DNA from: an uncultured Bdellovibrionales bacterium
GTDB taxonomy: Bacteria; Bdellovibrionota; Bdellovibrionia; Bdellovibrionales; UBA1609
Direction: 5' to 3'
Assembly: GCA_903833275.1 (NCBI GenBank)
Contig: CAILEP010000031.1
Coordinates: 1-64,000 of the forward strand
Length of the DNA: 64,000 bases
Under the pieces are notes generated by a model. The model saw only the letters and a list, made by a program, of their open reading frames with translations. It was not told the DNA's origin and did no database searches. This document shows, in pieces, positions 19,462-27,994 of the stretch (position 1 is its first letter; every line of letters begins with the position of its first letter). A program made the translations under genes and the position numbers.

Positions 19462-20199
19462 CTACTTCGACAAATCATTCAAAAGGCGCTGTGTGTTCTC
19501 AATGCCCATTCCGGTCACTGAGGCAGCTTGTTTCATTTTCTCGTCGAGCGCCGCTTTGTTGCCTGACTTCATCGCCTCTTGGATCTCGCTTACTGATGAG
19601 CCAAATAGGCTCGTCGAAAGAGAGTCAACGTCAGCGTTTGTGATTGAGCCCTTTGGCGCTGTACGCAATTGGTAGGCAACGTTAGCCACATCTACGCTCT
19701 TCTCTGCGCTCATGCCATAGGTGTCGCGAAGAGATTTTGCGACGTGCGCAAGAACAGCATCCTGAGAAGCGGCCTGAACCGTTTCGAGGTTGGCTGTCGA
19801 CTCTTGTGCGATCGAGAACTGGGTGAACGTAACAGGGTCAGTATAAATGTTGGTCGAAGGGTCCCAAATTAAATTGTAGTAAAATTGATAAGAGTTAGCC
19901 GCTAGATAGTTGCTAAGATCCATGCCCACGCTATAGGCACCAATGTAGTAGGCATCATCCGTACCATAGACATTGTCGTGAACAACAACCCAATTGTATT
20001 GCAGCGTATCTGACTTAACGAGCGTCAGGCTATAACCCGCAACATCCGTATTCACTCGTCTTACAAATTCAGCCGCCAGTTGGTCGTGCGTGAAGTAAGT
20101 GCCGCCTGTGCTGACACTGCCCGAGCCGTTACCACCACCGCCACAAGCAGTGAGAACCAAAGACACAGATACCATCGTCGCCGTTAATAACCTTTTCAC
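19462..20199 (-). CDS. Lipoprotein of unknown function
   Basis: The product has a lipoprotein signal with lipobox LTAC (Cys19) followed by a Gly/Ser linker (GGGGNGSGSVSTGG). The remaining ~200 aa split into a Tyr/Asn-rich first half and a helical second half (VAKSLRDTYGMSAEKSVDVA). GTG start with GGGGGA 4 nt upstream. A strong terminator follows, so it is monocistronic. No family recognised. Confidence 0.75.
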   Translation of the reverse strand: MKRLLTATMVSVSLVLTACGGGGNGSGSVSTGGTYFTHDQLAAEFVRRVNTDVAGYSLTLVKSDTLQYNWVVVHDNVYGTDDAYYIGAYSVGMDLSNYLAANSYQFYYNLIWDPSTNIYTDPVTFTQFSIAQESTANLETVQAASQDAVLAHVAKSLRDTYGMSAEKSVDVANVAYQLRTAPKGSITNADVDSLSTSLFGSSVSEIQEAMKSGNKAALDEKMKQAASVTGMGIENTQRLLNDLSK

Positions 20200-20291
20200 T
20201 TTATCCCCCTATATTTGTTAAGTGAACTAACATCACGGCAAACCCTTAGTGCACGAATGGTGCCAACCTCAAATGAAAACTAACATATGCA

Positions 20292-20309
20292 GCACTATTG
20301 AAATAGTGC
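20292..20309. promoter_or_regulatory. Perfect 8-bp palindrome upstream of the lipoprotein gene
   Basis: GCACTATT, a 2-nt centre, then AATAGTGC. It lies about 95 nt before the lipoprotein start. No T-tract follows in either direction, so an operator is more likely than a terminator. Confidence 0.25.
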
Positions 20310-20392
20310 CAAAAAGGTTAAAACAATTCGTGAGAATGAGTTTTTTTAAAAAGAGAGCTCGAAATCAGAGTCAAAATGTAACCATCTCGACT

Positions 20393-22540
20393 TTACTTTG
20401 CGCAGCGAAAGCCAATTGAGCCCGAGCGGTCAAGGCTTGGGGCCATGAGTAAATATTTGCCGTGTTGATCAAGGCGGTAGGCGAGCGGAAAATACCAATC
20501 AGAGCCTTCGGCGCGATAGCGCGCCCCGCCGCGCAGAACGGCCGCGCGAGTGTGCTCGTCAATAAATTCATCTGTCCACTGCCAAACATTGCCGACCATG
20601 TCGAGTAAACCAAATGGCGAAGCCCCTTCAGGGTGAAGGCCCACTGCTTCAGGCGCCACGGCCTCGCGACCTTTTGTGGGGGTCGCTACAAATTTTGAGT
20701 TCCAGTCATTGCCCCACGGAAAGGCGCGTCCATCGCCGCCCTGGGCGGCATATTGCCACTCCCACTCGTGCGGGAGGCGCTTGCCGGCCCACTTGGCGTA
20801 GGCGCGAACATCTTCGAGAGAAACCCAGGTGACCGGGTGATTCTCTGCGCCGCTCGGGATCTTGCCATCAACCCAATGTCTCAAGAAATTGTGCGCATCT
20901 TTTGGCCAGTAGTGTGATGACTCAAGAAAAGTTTTATACTCGAGATTGGTGACTAAATTGCGATCTATATAGAAGCCCGGGATGAACATAACGTGGCGGT
21001 GCTCGAGTTTTGCAGAAGGCTCCCACGGGTATTGAAAGTCACCGCCCTCATATTTTTCGATGGCGACAGATGAAACATTAAATTCGAAATTACGAACGGT
21101 CGGCACGTAAATCATATTTTCGGTCGGTGCGGGTTCGTTTTTTGAACGGAGTGCCTCGGCCTCGTACATTTTTTGCGACAGAGGCCGCCAGGTGCTTGAG
21201 TATTGAGAGAGCGGTTTTTTAGCCCAGCGATGCATTTGCTTAATCACAGCAGCGAGACTCGGTTTTTGCGTTTTCGAAAGGGCAACAACGGCGCCATAAC
21301 CATTGCGGTCGATGTCGAATTTCAGCTCGGCCTGTTCGCCTTTGATTGTCGGGGTCAGTTCAACCCCGTGCCAAAGATCAAAAAAGATTTCACCGTGATA
21401 AGGCACCGAAATTTGTGAGCCGACTTTCGAATCAGGCGTGCGGTTTACAAAAGTCCACAACGTCAAATCTTGCCCCGGGAAGATCGAAGAAAAAACCCCC
21501 GGCTGAAGTGTCGATACGTGCGGCACCCAATTCGGGCTCGACCAAATTTTTGAAAAATTTCGATAAAGAAAAGAAATACGGCGAAGTGTTTCGCTGTCAC
21601 GAGGGGTCATGCCATTCCAGGTGCCCCAAAGGTTTTCCCAACTTTCGTAGCCGGCGCCGTTAAACCAGGCATATTGAAGTTCATCGAGTCGATCGTGAGA
21701 CTCGCGTCGGCAAACATGAGTCATGTGACGCGGCTCAATCCACTTGTAGCGACTAACCCCCGGAGTAAATTGGTAGTCCATCCAGTAGCCCCAGCTCATG
21801 AGATTCCAAGCGAGTGAATATAAATTATCAGAGAGGCCGACTTCGGGTTCGATCACGAAATCTTGACCGAGGCGCTGACCCTCGTCGAAAAATTCTTTGC
21901 CAACGGCGCTCATGGTGTCGCCGTTAAAACCATCGGCGCCGACTTCTGATAGAATTTTTGCGATGGCCTGGGCGTGAGAAAGACCTTCGTCACGCGTGCC
22001 GTTGTCCCACGGGTTTAACGGAAACAACACTTTAACCCCGCGACGGTGAAAGTCAGAGACCATCTGGCGAAGGCCATCTAAGCCGCCGGGCATATCGCGA
22101 GTGAGGTCATATTGATTGCGCTCGTCGATACCAATGTTGGGGTAGGTTGGCCAAATCAGCACGCTATCAACGCCGCCGTAGCGGCGATTAACGTCGTTGA
22201 GAAATCGGTCGACGGTGTACACGTTTTTTTCAGAATCATAGAGGTAGCGATCGTGCGCCATCACCTGCGGCTGGACGAAATTGGTTTGGGTCCAGAGCAG
22301 TTTCGGGTTTTTATAATTGCGATCCCAGTTGGGGTCTTGGGCAAAAAAATCGTTGTGCGTTTGCTGGCGCCACGAATCGAGATCAGCGTGCCATTTTTTT
22401 GTATCTTCTGGGTGAGCGGGGCCGGTCAGCATTTCGTGCGACCAATTTTTCGGTTCAACGGCTTGAGCCCAAATTTTCGAGCTGAAGCTGTACGTCGAGA
22501 TCGCCGCTGCCAGTAGAATACTATGCGCCCCAAATTTCAT
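20393..22540 (-). CDS. Exported fusion: glycosidase-like barrel plus SUMF1/FGE-type domain
   Basis: A signal peptide precedes an N-terminal region (residues ~60-430) resembling a TIM-barrel glycoside hydrolase: LPGGLDGLRQMV-type helix here as MPGGLDGLRQMVSDFHRRG, then VKVLFPLNPWDNGTRDEG, GADGFNGDTM and VIEPEVG, acidic residues at the ends of strands. The C-terminal ~240 aa are a SUMF1 (FGE-sulfatase) domain: FYIDRNLVTNLEYKTFLESS, HPVTWVSLEDVRAYAKWAGK, RLPHEWEWQYAAQGG, GLLDMVGNVWQWTDEF, ending SIGFRCAK. The cysteines that make formylglycine in true FGEs (in the RGGSWxCxxxxCR segment) are absent here (RGGARYRAEGSDW), so sulfatase activation is unlikely. It may bind or modify carbohydrate or glycoprotein outside the cytoplasm. 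GGGGG precedes the ATG. Confidence 0.7.
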   Translation of the reverse strand: MKFGAHSILLAAAISTYSFSSKIWAQAVEPKNWSHEMLTGPAHPEDTKKWHADLDSWRQQTHNDFFAQDPNWDRNYKNPKLLWTQTNFVQPQVMAHDRYLYDSEKNVYTVDRFLNDVNRRYGGVDSVLIWPTYPNIGIDERNQYDLTRDMPGGLDGLRQMVSDFHRRGVKVLFPLNPWDNGTRDEGLSHAQAIAKILSEVGADGFNGDTMSAVGKEFFDEGQRLGQDFVIEPEVGLSDNLYSLAWNLMSWGYWMDYQFTPGVSRYKWIEPRHMTHVCRRESHDRLDELQYAWFNGAGYESWENLWGTWNGMTPRDSETLRRISFLYRNFSKIWSSPNWVPHVSTLQPGVFSSIFPGQDLTLWTFVNRTPDSKVGSQISVPYHGEIFFDLWHGVELTPTIKGEQAELKFDIDRNGYGAVVALSKTQKPSLAAVIKQMHRWAKKPLSQYSSTWRPLSQKMYEAEALRSKNEPAPTENMIYVPTVRNFEFNVSSVAIEKYEGGDFQYPWEPSAKLEHRHVMFIPGFYIDRNLVTNLEYKTFLESSHYWPKDAHNFLRHWVDGKIPSGAENHPVTWVSLEDVRAYAKWAGKRLPHEWEWQYAAQGGDGRAFPWGNDWNSKFVATPTKGREAVAPEAVGLHPEGASPFGLLDMVGNVWQWTDEFIDEHTRAAVLRGGARYRAEGSDWYFPLAYRLDQHGKYLLMAPSLDRSGSIGFRCAK

Positions 22541-22588
22541 AAAATGCCCCCAGTCATTGGGTCTACTTCGGGGCCCTAGGTTTGTAAA

Positions 22589-22650
22589 GGTACGGCATTA
22601 CTTTTCGTGTTTTTGCCCTGCCTGCGGACAAAAATACGAAAAGTAACGCC
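22589..22650. repeat. Family-A repeat pair in inverted orientation (REPIN-like)
   Basis: GGTACGGCATTACTTTTCGT on the plus strand faces ACGAAAAGTAACGCC 27 nt later; with TTTTTG and CAAAAA inside, the pair can fold into a long hairpin. Lies between two minus-strand genes. Confidence 0.75.
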
Positions 22651-22656
22651 GTTTAT

Positions 22657-23253
22657 TTATTTCGAGTAGCCGCTGCTCGAACTGTGTGATCTTGGGTTGT
22701 GGATAATGCCCATCATAACGGGCAGGTCGCCCTTGAGAATGGCTTCTTTTAAGAATTCATTTTTTGTTTTCGATTTGCCCTGGTCGTCATAAATAGTAGA
22801 GAAATTTGGCAGGTATTGATCTTTTCTATTGTCATAAGAAAGTATCGGGCCGCCCGCGCTCGCCTGCGAGTGAAATTCAAGCGTTGTGGCCGATAATGAG
22901 CAATGAAAAGAATCGGGGTGGGGGCGGCCGTTGGGCCGGCCGAGGTCGCGGTAGACATCAATTCGATAAGTGACCCAAAAACTGGCGCGAAAGCTTTCTT
23001 TTTTAAATTGGGTGAGTTTATCCATCAGTGGCGGCGTCAAAGTCGGGATATTTTCATCAATGACGTTAGCGAATTCTTTGGCGCATTTTTCATTTTTTAT
23101 TTTCGGAAAGCTGGCAAGCGCGCCATTCGCCGACTTACCCGTGATCTCAACTTTTTTGCTGTCCACGACCAAGAAGTAGCGAATCGGTGCATCGCTTGCA
23201 GCATGGGCAGGGGCGGTGTTCAGAAGAAAAGAAAAAATGGCGAATACGATCAT
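22657..23253 (-). CDS. Secreted protein of unknown function
   Basis: The 198-aa protein has a signal peptide (cleavage near AHA|ASD) and a soluble mature part with one cysteine pair (KCAK; HCSL) and a Ser-rich end. GGAG lies 5 nt before the ATG. The motif FHCSLSATTLEFHSQASAG and a PHPDSFHC segment are distinctive but no family is recognised. The repeat pair 22589-22650 directly follows its stop. Confidence 0.65.
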   Translation of the reverse strand: MIVFAIFSFLLNTAPAHAASDAPIRYFLVVDSKKVEITGKSANGALASFPKIKNEKCAKEFANVIDENIPTLTPPLMDKLTQFKKESFRASFWVTYRIDVYRDLGRPNGRPHPDSFHCSLSATTLEFHSQASAGGPILSYDNRKDQYLPNFSTIYDDQGKSKTKNEFLKEAILKGDLPVMMGIIHNPRSHSSSSGYSK

Positions 23254-23414
23254 GGTGACTCCGCTTTGGTTGACGACTGATTGATTTGGCCTGCCATCAG
23301 GCCCCGTCGATATATTCTCTCAACCGGCCCCTCACAAAGCAACTTTCGTGGCTTAAGTGGCTCGAGCGACAAGCCTTTCGGCTTGAGTCTGCGGCAGCAG
23401 TCGCCATTGGCATT

Positions 23415-23454
23415 TTGACGTGCTGCTGCTACCATAAAGTGCTTGGCGCTTTAT
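23415..23454 (+). repeat. Family-B repeat
   Basis: TTGACGTGCTGCTGCTACC followed by ATAAAGTGCTTGGCGCTTTAT: a 5' tag plus an A/T-flanked palindromic core, matching other copies in this window. Confidence 0.75.
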
Positions 23455-23466
23455 ATCCCTCAACTC

Positions 23467-24297
23467 ATGTTAATCGGCTCAGCACTTTTGCACGCGGCCT
23501 GGAACACAGCCACGAAAGTCGCGCGCGACAAAGAAATGTTTGTGCTCGCCACAATTTTCACCTCATGTCTTTGGGTGATCGCCGCACTTGTTGCTCAAGA
23601 GAAATCGTTCGAACTGGGCGGGCGAACGGGGCTCAACTTTGCGATTGTCGCGGGCTTCTTTGAAGGTGGATATTTGGTCGCGCTCAGCAAAGGCTTTGCC
23701 AAAACTTCGCTCGCCAAAGGCTATTCGATTATGAGGGGCGGCGCCATGGTGGTCGTTTGGGTCGTGTCGCTTTGGTTGCGAGCCGAGCATTTTAATTTTT
23801 TGAGCCTGACCGGGGCGTTTATGGTTTTAATCGGCATCGCCTTAACCGGGATTGATCGCTCTAAATCAGCCGCCACCCATCGAAGCGAATTATTTTGGCC
23901 CGTTTTGGCGGCGGTCTTTATTGCTGGTTATCATCTTTGCTATGGCGAGAGTTTAAAGGTGGGGGCTGAGCCGAAGGCGCTTTATCTCACCTCGCTCTTT
24001 GTTTCGTTGCCCTTTTTGTTTTTCACCAGTCGAAAGATGTTTTGGGGCCGCCTGCGCGCGGTGCTTAACGAAGACAAACTAAAAATTGTGTTTTCATCAT
24101 TTGCCACTGCTGCCGGCTTTATTATTTTTCTTTATGGATTAAAGCAAAGCGGCCCCGGTTACGCCATTTCGCTTCGAAACTCGTCAATATTTTTCTCAAT
24201 TTGGTTTTCGTTTTTGATCAACGACAAAATCACGAAATTTCAAGTTTTAGGCTCCGTGATTGTTGGAGTCGGCGCATTAATTCTAAGTCTTGGCTAA
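23467..24297 (+). CDS. EamA/DMT-superfamily transporter
   Basis: The protein has about ten hydrophobic segments in two halves, as in EamA drug/metabolite transporters: ALLHAAWNTATKVARDKE at the start is the typical first helix, with GYSIMRGGAMVVVW in the first half and GPGYAISLRNSSIFFS in the second. Substrate cannot be predicted; it moves a small metabolite across the inner membrane. The ATG at 23467 is preferred over a TTG at 23443, which lies inside a family-B repeat. Length ~276 aa is normal. A family-A repeat begins right after the stop. Confidence 0.85.
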   Translation: MLIGSALLHAAWNTATKVARDKEMFVLATIFTSCLWVIAALVAQEKSFELGGRTGLNFAIVAGFFEGGYLVALSKGFAKTSLAKGYSIMRGGAMVVVWVVSLWLRAEHFNFLSLTGAFMVLIGIALTGIDRSKSAATHRSELFWPVLAAVFIAGYHLCYGESLKVGAEPKALYLTSLFVSLPFLFFTSRKMFWGRLRAVLNEDKLKIVFSSFATAAGFIIFLYGLKQSGPGYAISLRNSSIFFSIWFSFLINDKITKFQVLGSVIVGVGALILSLG

Positions 24298-24299
24298 AA

Positions 24300-24320
24300 G
24301 GTACGCCGTAACTTTTTTCC
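24300..24320 (+). repeat. Family-A repeat copy after the EamA gene
   Basis: GGTACGCCGTAACTTTTTTCC starts 3 nt after the stop codon. A degenerate partner in reverse orientation (AAAAGTATGTGGC, near 24343-24355) may make it a decayed pair. Confidence 0.6.
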
Positions 24321-24420
24321 GCGTTCGGCCGGGCGAGCCGAGTAAAAGTATGTGGCTTTGCCTTTCTTTGCTGCGCTCTTGCTTGCCTCCGAAGTGGTTT
24401 ATTGGGGATGATCACTCCTT

Positions 24421-24981
24421 ATGATTTTATCCACGGCGCTCGTTAATTGGTTTTCAAATGCATGGGCGGTGTTGCTGCTTTTTCTGATTCCGATTGGCGG
24501 GGGCATCCCGGCCGGGGTTGTGCTGGCGCAAAAGCGCGGCCTCGAGTGGCCTGTGATGATGGTTCTTTATCTAATTTCCGACATCATTCTGGCCTGTCTG
24601 TTCGAGCCCGTGATGCTGCTTTTCGTTCAGTTGGGTCGGCGCTCTCAGTTGGTAAGTCGGGTGCTCGCAAGTTTTAAGAAATCTATGGATAAGACCATCT
24701 TGAAATACGGCGTCAACCCGAGCCCATTTACTCTTATAATGGTGGCTTTCGGAGTCGACCCCATGACTGGTCGCACCGTCGCTCTTGCCGCAGGGCATAG
24801 CTTTGTCTCGGGTTGGACGCTCGCCATTATAGGCGACATGCTCTTTTTCGTGGTTCTAATGATGTCGACCCTCTGGCTGAACAACATCTTGGGTGACGGA
24901 ACGTGGGCCGCAGTTATTGTTACCTTCTCAATGATGGGGGCTCATGCTCTGGCTAAAAAGGTACGGCATTACTTTTCGTAA
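24421..24981 (+). CDS. Small integral membrane protein of unknown function
   Basis: The 186-aa protein has four or five hydrophobic segments (residues ~12-35, 42-70, 95-115, 130-150, 158-178). The first carries LIPIGGGIPAGVVLAQKRG, an arrangement reminiscent of the small multidrug export family (PF06695) but not diagnostic. The last seven residues, KVRHYFS, and the stop codon are encoded by a family-A repeat (24960-24979), so the tail is probably acquired. Same strand as the EamA gene, 123 nt downstream; a functional link is possible but unproven. Confidence 0.6.
   Translation: MILSTALVNWFSNAWAVLLLFLIPIGGGIPAGVVLAQKRGLEWPVMMVLYLISDIILACLFEPVMLLFVQLGRRSQLVSRVLASFKKSMDKTILKYGVNPSPFTLIMVAFGVDPMTGRTVALAAGHSFVSGWTLAIIGDMLFFVVLMMSTLWLNNILGDGTWAAVIVTFSMMGAHALAKKVRHYFS
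24960..24979 (+). repeat. Family-A repeat forming the 3' end of a gene
   Basis: Exact consensus GGTACGGCATTACTTTTCGT. Its last T is the first base of the TAA stop of the membrane-protein gene. Confidence 0.8.
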
Positions 24982-25024
24982 AACTGGCCGTGCGCGGGCG
25001 TTTCTGCCAAAACTAATGCGGTAC

Positions 25025-25234
25025 CTATTCGACCGTTACTACGGTCACGGGAGCATTCGGCGCTAAATCACAGACCACGTTGACGCTAAGGCCATCGGTT
25101 GGGCCGTTGCAGTTTTTTACCGAGGCATTTAGGGCCACGGCCGTGTTGGTTTGAATGCTGATTTTGTTGTTGGGCAAACTAACGATATTTACGATCGCTG
25201 GCACGATAAAGGTGAGAATGAGTGAGGTGGTCAC
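25025..25234 (-). CDS. Small secreted or membrane-anchored protein (69 aa)
   Basis: The start is fixed by AAAAGGAG seven bases before a GTG at 25234; an upstream ATG in frame overlaps this site. The product has a hydrophobic N-terminus (MTTSLILTFIVPAIVNIVSL) and a short, Asn/Val/Thr-rich tail with two cysteines (NCNG, VVCDL) that could form a disulfide. The N-terminal segment could be a signal peptide or anchor. Not recognised. The strong ribosome-binding site makes it a likely real gene despite its size. It follows the hairpin-rich region downstream of the OPT gene. Confidence 0.6.
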   Translation of the reverse strand: MTTSLILTFIVPAIVNIVSLPNNKISIQTNTAVALNASVKNCNGPTDGLSVNVVCDLAPNAPVTVVTVE

Positions 25235-25285
25235 GTTTGGGCTCCTTTTGTGGGTGAAGAGCAAGAATACCCGCGCGCTATAGGC

Positions 25286-25418
25286 GGCGTTTGCGCCGTC
25301 AAAGAAGTAGTCGAAATGAGGCCTAAAAGCCGAAAATTGTCCATTTTCGGCAAAGCAATGGTTTCTAGGTTCATAGGTCTATTGGATTACAAGATCTGTG
25401 CCCGAGTGTGGCTCGGGC
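25286..25418. other. Cluster of hairpins between the OPT and small-protein genes
   Basis: Within 140 nt lie CGGCG/CGCCG (about 25286-25300), GCCGAAAAT/ATTTTCGGC with a 5-nt loop (25329-25351) and GCCCGAG/CTCGGGC with a 5-nt loop (25400-25418). They could be terminators or processed leader structure. No T-tract follows any of them closely. Confidence 0.4.
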
Positions 25419-25431
25419 TTGCTTAGCGGTA

Positions 25432-25474
25432 TTGACGCGCAGTCGCTACCAAAAAGTGCTTGGCGCCTTTTTTT
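25432..25474 (+). repeat. Family-B repeat overlapping the OPT gene stop
   Basis: TTGACGCGC, GTCGCTACC and the core AAAAAGTGCTTGGCGCCTTT match the other copies. The stop codon of the minus-strand OPT gene lies in the T-run at its end. Confidence 0.75.
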
Positions 25475-27344
25475 AAAGGACGACGTTTTCGAGAAGGATC
25501 AAAATGATGCCGATAATAGAGCCACCGGCGATGACTCCAGCGGAGACCGTCTCTTGGTTTTGCACAAATGTGCGGTAACCAAATTTCGATTTATCTTTCA
25601 GCGTTCGGCCCAAGAACCAGAAAATGAGGGCGCCGAGTGCCATCGAGAGTGAGTCGGTGAATTTCAAAACAAAGGCGAGGCCGAGGCCCACCCCTGAAAT
25701 CGGAAAGCGCCCTTTGCTGCGTTTATTCAGGTGCTCACAGACGATGCCGATAACGGCCCCGATAAGCACTCCAATGCGTGCTGTCGGGTGCAGGGTGCTG
25801 AGCCCTTTCGCCAGAACTTTCGCTACGGCGGCCCAAATCATGGCTCCGGGCAGCGGCAGTTTGTCTGAGGTGAAGAGCGCGATGTCGTTGTGAAAAATAG
25901 CATAGAAGGCGGGCACGGCGACGAGCGCACCAGCAAAAATTCCGAGCACGTGACCGACGGCTTGGTGGCGCGGTTTACCCCCGAGCATGTAGGCTGGCTT
26001 AATATCCATCAAAAGATTGCTCGCGTTGAGCGAAACTTCAGAGGTGATACCAGCCGTCATCAAATTGGTCGGGATATTGCCAGGCGCCAAAATCGAGTAA
26101 GTGATCTGGGTGAGTTTACCGAGCGCCCCACCCGGAGTCACCGCTGTCAGGCCCGTCGACGTCACCGCAATCAACGTGAAAACAAAAACCAACGGTACGG
26201 CCAAAACGCCGAGCAAATAATCAATGTGAAACCATTCGTGGCCAAGGTAAACGGTGATGGCCCCCATGACGGGTATGCCAATTAACGAGACGATCATCGG
26301 CAATTCAATATTTTTCAGCGGGTCGACCTTCTTCTGATTTTTGCCCACCATCGCCTGAAAAGCCTCAACGAAAACCTGAGGCTTTGCAAAAAACGAATAA
26401 AGCGAAGACGTCGTCATGATCGAGGCGCCCGTCCAGAGTGACCACATGGTGATATTTTTAAAGCCGACGCCTGCGATAATGCCGTTTTGAATCATGATCG
26501 GCGCTAAGACAAAGTAGTTTAGGAAAGCGCCAATCAGCAGCGACATGCCGGTCTTAACATTCATTAGGCCGCCGGTGCCGAGCATGACGATTGAAGAGTC
26601 CCACTGAATTGTCAGGTCTTTAAGCGGAGTTCCTAATATTCTCGGGGTCGCAAATTTGTAGATAAAATCATCCCAATATTCGGGCAGTGTCAGAAATTTC
26701 ATCTTGATCGCAGCCATTACTTTTTCGCTGCGCATGGTTTCGATGAGGGCCGAAAGAAAAGCGCCGCCCATTAATAATTTAGCTTTAAAAACGCCTTCTT
26801 TGCCGGTCTCGCTATGTAAGCCGTCGAGCACGATGCCAGCCGCACGGCCTTCCGGAAAGGGCAACTGTTCGTCGTTGATGTAACGTTTTTTGAGCGGAAA
26901 CGCGAATAGCACGCCGAGAATGGCGAGCACAATAATCCACCAAAAAGTCTGCCACATCGGTATGACCTGCCCGGTGATCATCATGTAGGCCGGCAGCGAT
27001 GCCATCATTGGTGCCGTCATATAGCCGGCGCTTGTGGCGATCGATTGCATGGCATTGTTTTCGAGAATGGTCATCTCTTTGCCGATTCTCACTTTGGCCA
27101 GGGCTTTATAGAATGCGAACGAAAGAATCACTGACGAAATGCCGACGCCCAAAGTCCAGCCGGTGCGAATGCCGATGTAGAGGTTGGTGAGGCTGAGCAC
27201 TCCGCCCAAGATCATGCCGGTGAGGGCCGATCGCAAATTCAGCTGGGGCATGTCGCCTTTGAAAATATTTTTCAGCCACCACTCGTCTTTTTCTTTAAGA
27301 GTCATGGTGTGGACTTGTTCGGTGCTTAATTCTTGAATTGCCAT
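25473..27344 (-). CDS. OPT-family oligopeptide transporter
   Basis: The 623-aa protein has about 14-16 hydrophobic segments and the OPT opening: a cytoplasmic N-terminus, then QLNLRSALTGMILGGVLSLTNLYIGIRTGW, recognisable as the family's first helix with its NxYxGxxTGW motif. SAGYMTAPMMASLP and LPFPEGRAAG match conserved internal motifs of bacterial OPT proteins. It imports small peptides or metal chelates by proton coupling. A G-rich ribosome-binding site lies before the ATG. The gene is flanked by repeats on both sides (family B after the stop, family A upstream). Confidence 0.9.
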   Translation of the reverse strand: MAIQELSTEQVHTMTLKEKDEWWLKNIFKGDMPQLNLRSALTGMILGGVLSLTNLYIGIRTGWTLGVGISSVILSFAFYKALAKVRIGKEMTILENNAMQSIATSAGYMTAPMMASLPAYMMITGQVIPMWQTFWWIIVLAILGVLFAFPLKKRYINDEQLPFPEGRAAGIVLDGLHSETGKEGVFKAKLLMGGAFLSALIETMRSEKVMAAIKMKFLTLPEYWDDFIYKFATPRILGTPLKDLTIQWDSSIVMLGTGGLMNVKTGMSLLIGAFLNYFVLAPIMIQNGIIAGVGFKNITMWSLWTGASIMTTSSLYSFFAKPQVFVEAFQAMVGKNQKKVDPLKNIELPMIVSLIGIPVMGAITVYLGHEWFHIDYLLGVLAVPLVFVFTLIAVTSTGLTAVTPGGALGKLTQITYSILAPGNIPTNLMTAGITSEVSLNASNLLMDIKPAYMLGGKPRHQAVGHVLGIFAGALVAVPAFYAIFHNDIALFTSDKLPLPGAMIWAAVAKVLAKGLSTLHPTARIGVLIGAVIGIVCEHLNKRSKGRFPISGVGLGLAFVLKFTDSLSMALGALIFWFLGRTLKDKSKFGYRTFVQNQETVSAGVIAGGSIIGIILILLENVVL

Positions 27345-27402
27345 TTCGCCCCCCCTGGGTGAAGCTCACTTTTTAGGCCTGGGCGCCGGTTAAAGTCAAA
27401 GA

Positions 27403-27422
27403 GGTACGGCATTACTTTTTGT
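27403..27422 (+). repeat. Family-A repeat upstream of the GNAT gene
   Basis: GGTACGGCATTACTTTTTGT, one mismatch from consensus, 15 nt before the ATG of the acetyltransferase gene. Its inverted partner lies just past that gene's stop. Confidence 0.8.
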
Positions 27423-27437
27423 GGTATTACCTACTCT

Positions 27438-27965
27438 ATGAGCGACCTGAAAAATCAGACTAGTATCTTTAAAACCATGGGTGGGGTTATTCGCGAGCTT
27501 AACCCGCAATCGCCAGCTGAAATTGAGTTGGTTGCGACTCGAATGCGGCAGACTCTGATCGAAGTTGTGGGCGAAGAAAAAGGTGGCGGAATGTACACGA
27601 TGGAATGGCTCAGAGATCGCGTCCTTTGGCACCTCGATTCAACAAAGACAACTTCGAAAGTGCTGTTGGCCGAAGATCCACACGGTCATATCGCGGGGCA
27701 TGCCCTGGCCAGAATCGAAGTCGCCGATGATAAGACTGATTATGGATATTTCGCGACGGTGTTTGTCGAGCCGACCTACAGACGTAAGGGCATCGCCACC
27801 GACTTTATGGCTCAAATCGAAAAGTGGTTTGTGAGTAAGAATATGCCAAAAATTATTTATAATACGGCCGAGACAAACGGCCGCCTCATTCGGCTTTTTA
27901 AGCGCCATGGCTTTGTGATCACCCTTTTTCATTCTGAGATGGTGCAACTAACTAAGATGTTATAA
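27438..27965 (+). CDS. GNAT-family N-acetyltransferase
   Basis: The 175-aa protein has the acetyl-CoA-binding GNAT core: GYFATVFVEPTYRRKGIATD is beta4 plus the R/Q-x-x-G-x-G/A motif (RRKGIA), followed by FMAQIEKWF, then NGRLIRLFKRHGFVIT as the beta5 region. The acetylated substrate is unknown. No clear ribosome-binding site precedes the ATG. The gene is bracketed by family-A repeats in inverted orientation, 27403-27422 and 27964-27980, the second overlapping its stop codon, so the gene may have been moved as a cassette. Confidence 0.85.
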   Translation: MSDLKNQTSIFKTMGGVIRELNPQSPAEIELVATRMRQTLIEVVGEEKGGGMYTMEWLRDRVLWHLDSTKTTSKVLLAEDPHGHIAGHALARIEVADDKTDYGYFATVFVEPTYRRKGIATDFMAQIEKWFVSKNMPKIIYNTAETNGRLIRLFKRHGFVITLFHSEMVQLTKML

Positions 27966-27980
27966 AAGTAATGCCGTACC
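27964..27980 (-). repeat. Family-A repeat at the end of the GNAT gene
   Basis: AAAAGTAATGCCGTACC, the reverse complement of the consensus. It overlaps the GNAT stop codon and contains a spurious ATG for the next gene. Confidence 0.8.
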
Positions 27981-27994
27981 AATCGGGAGCAAAA

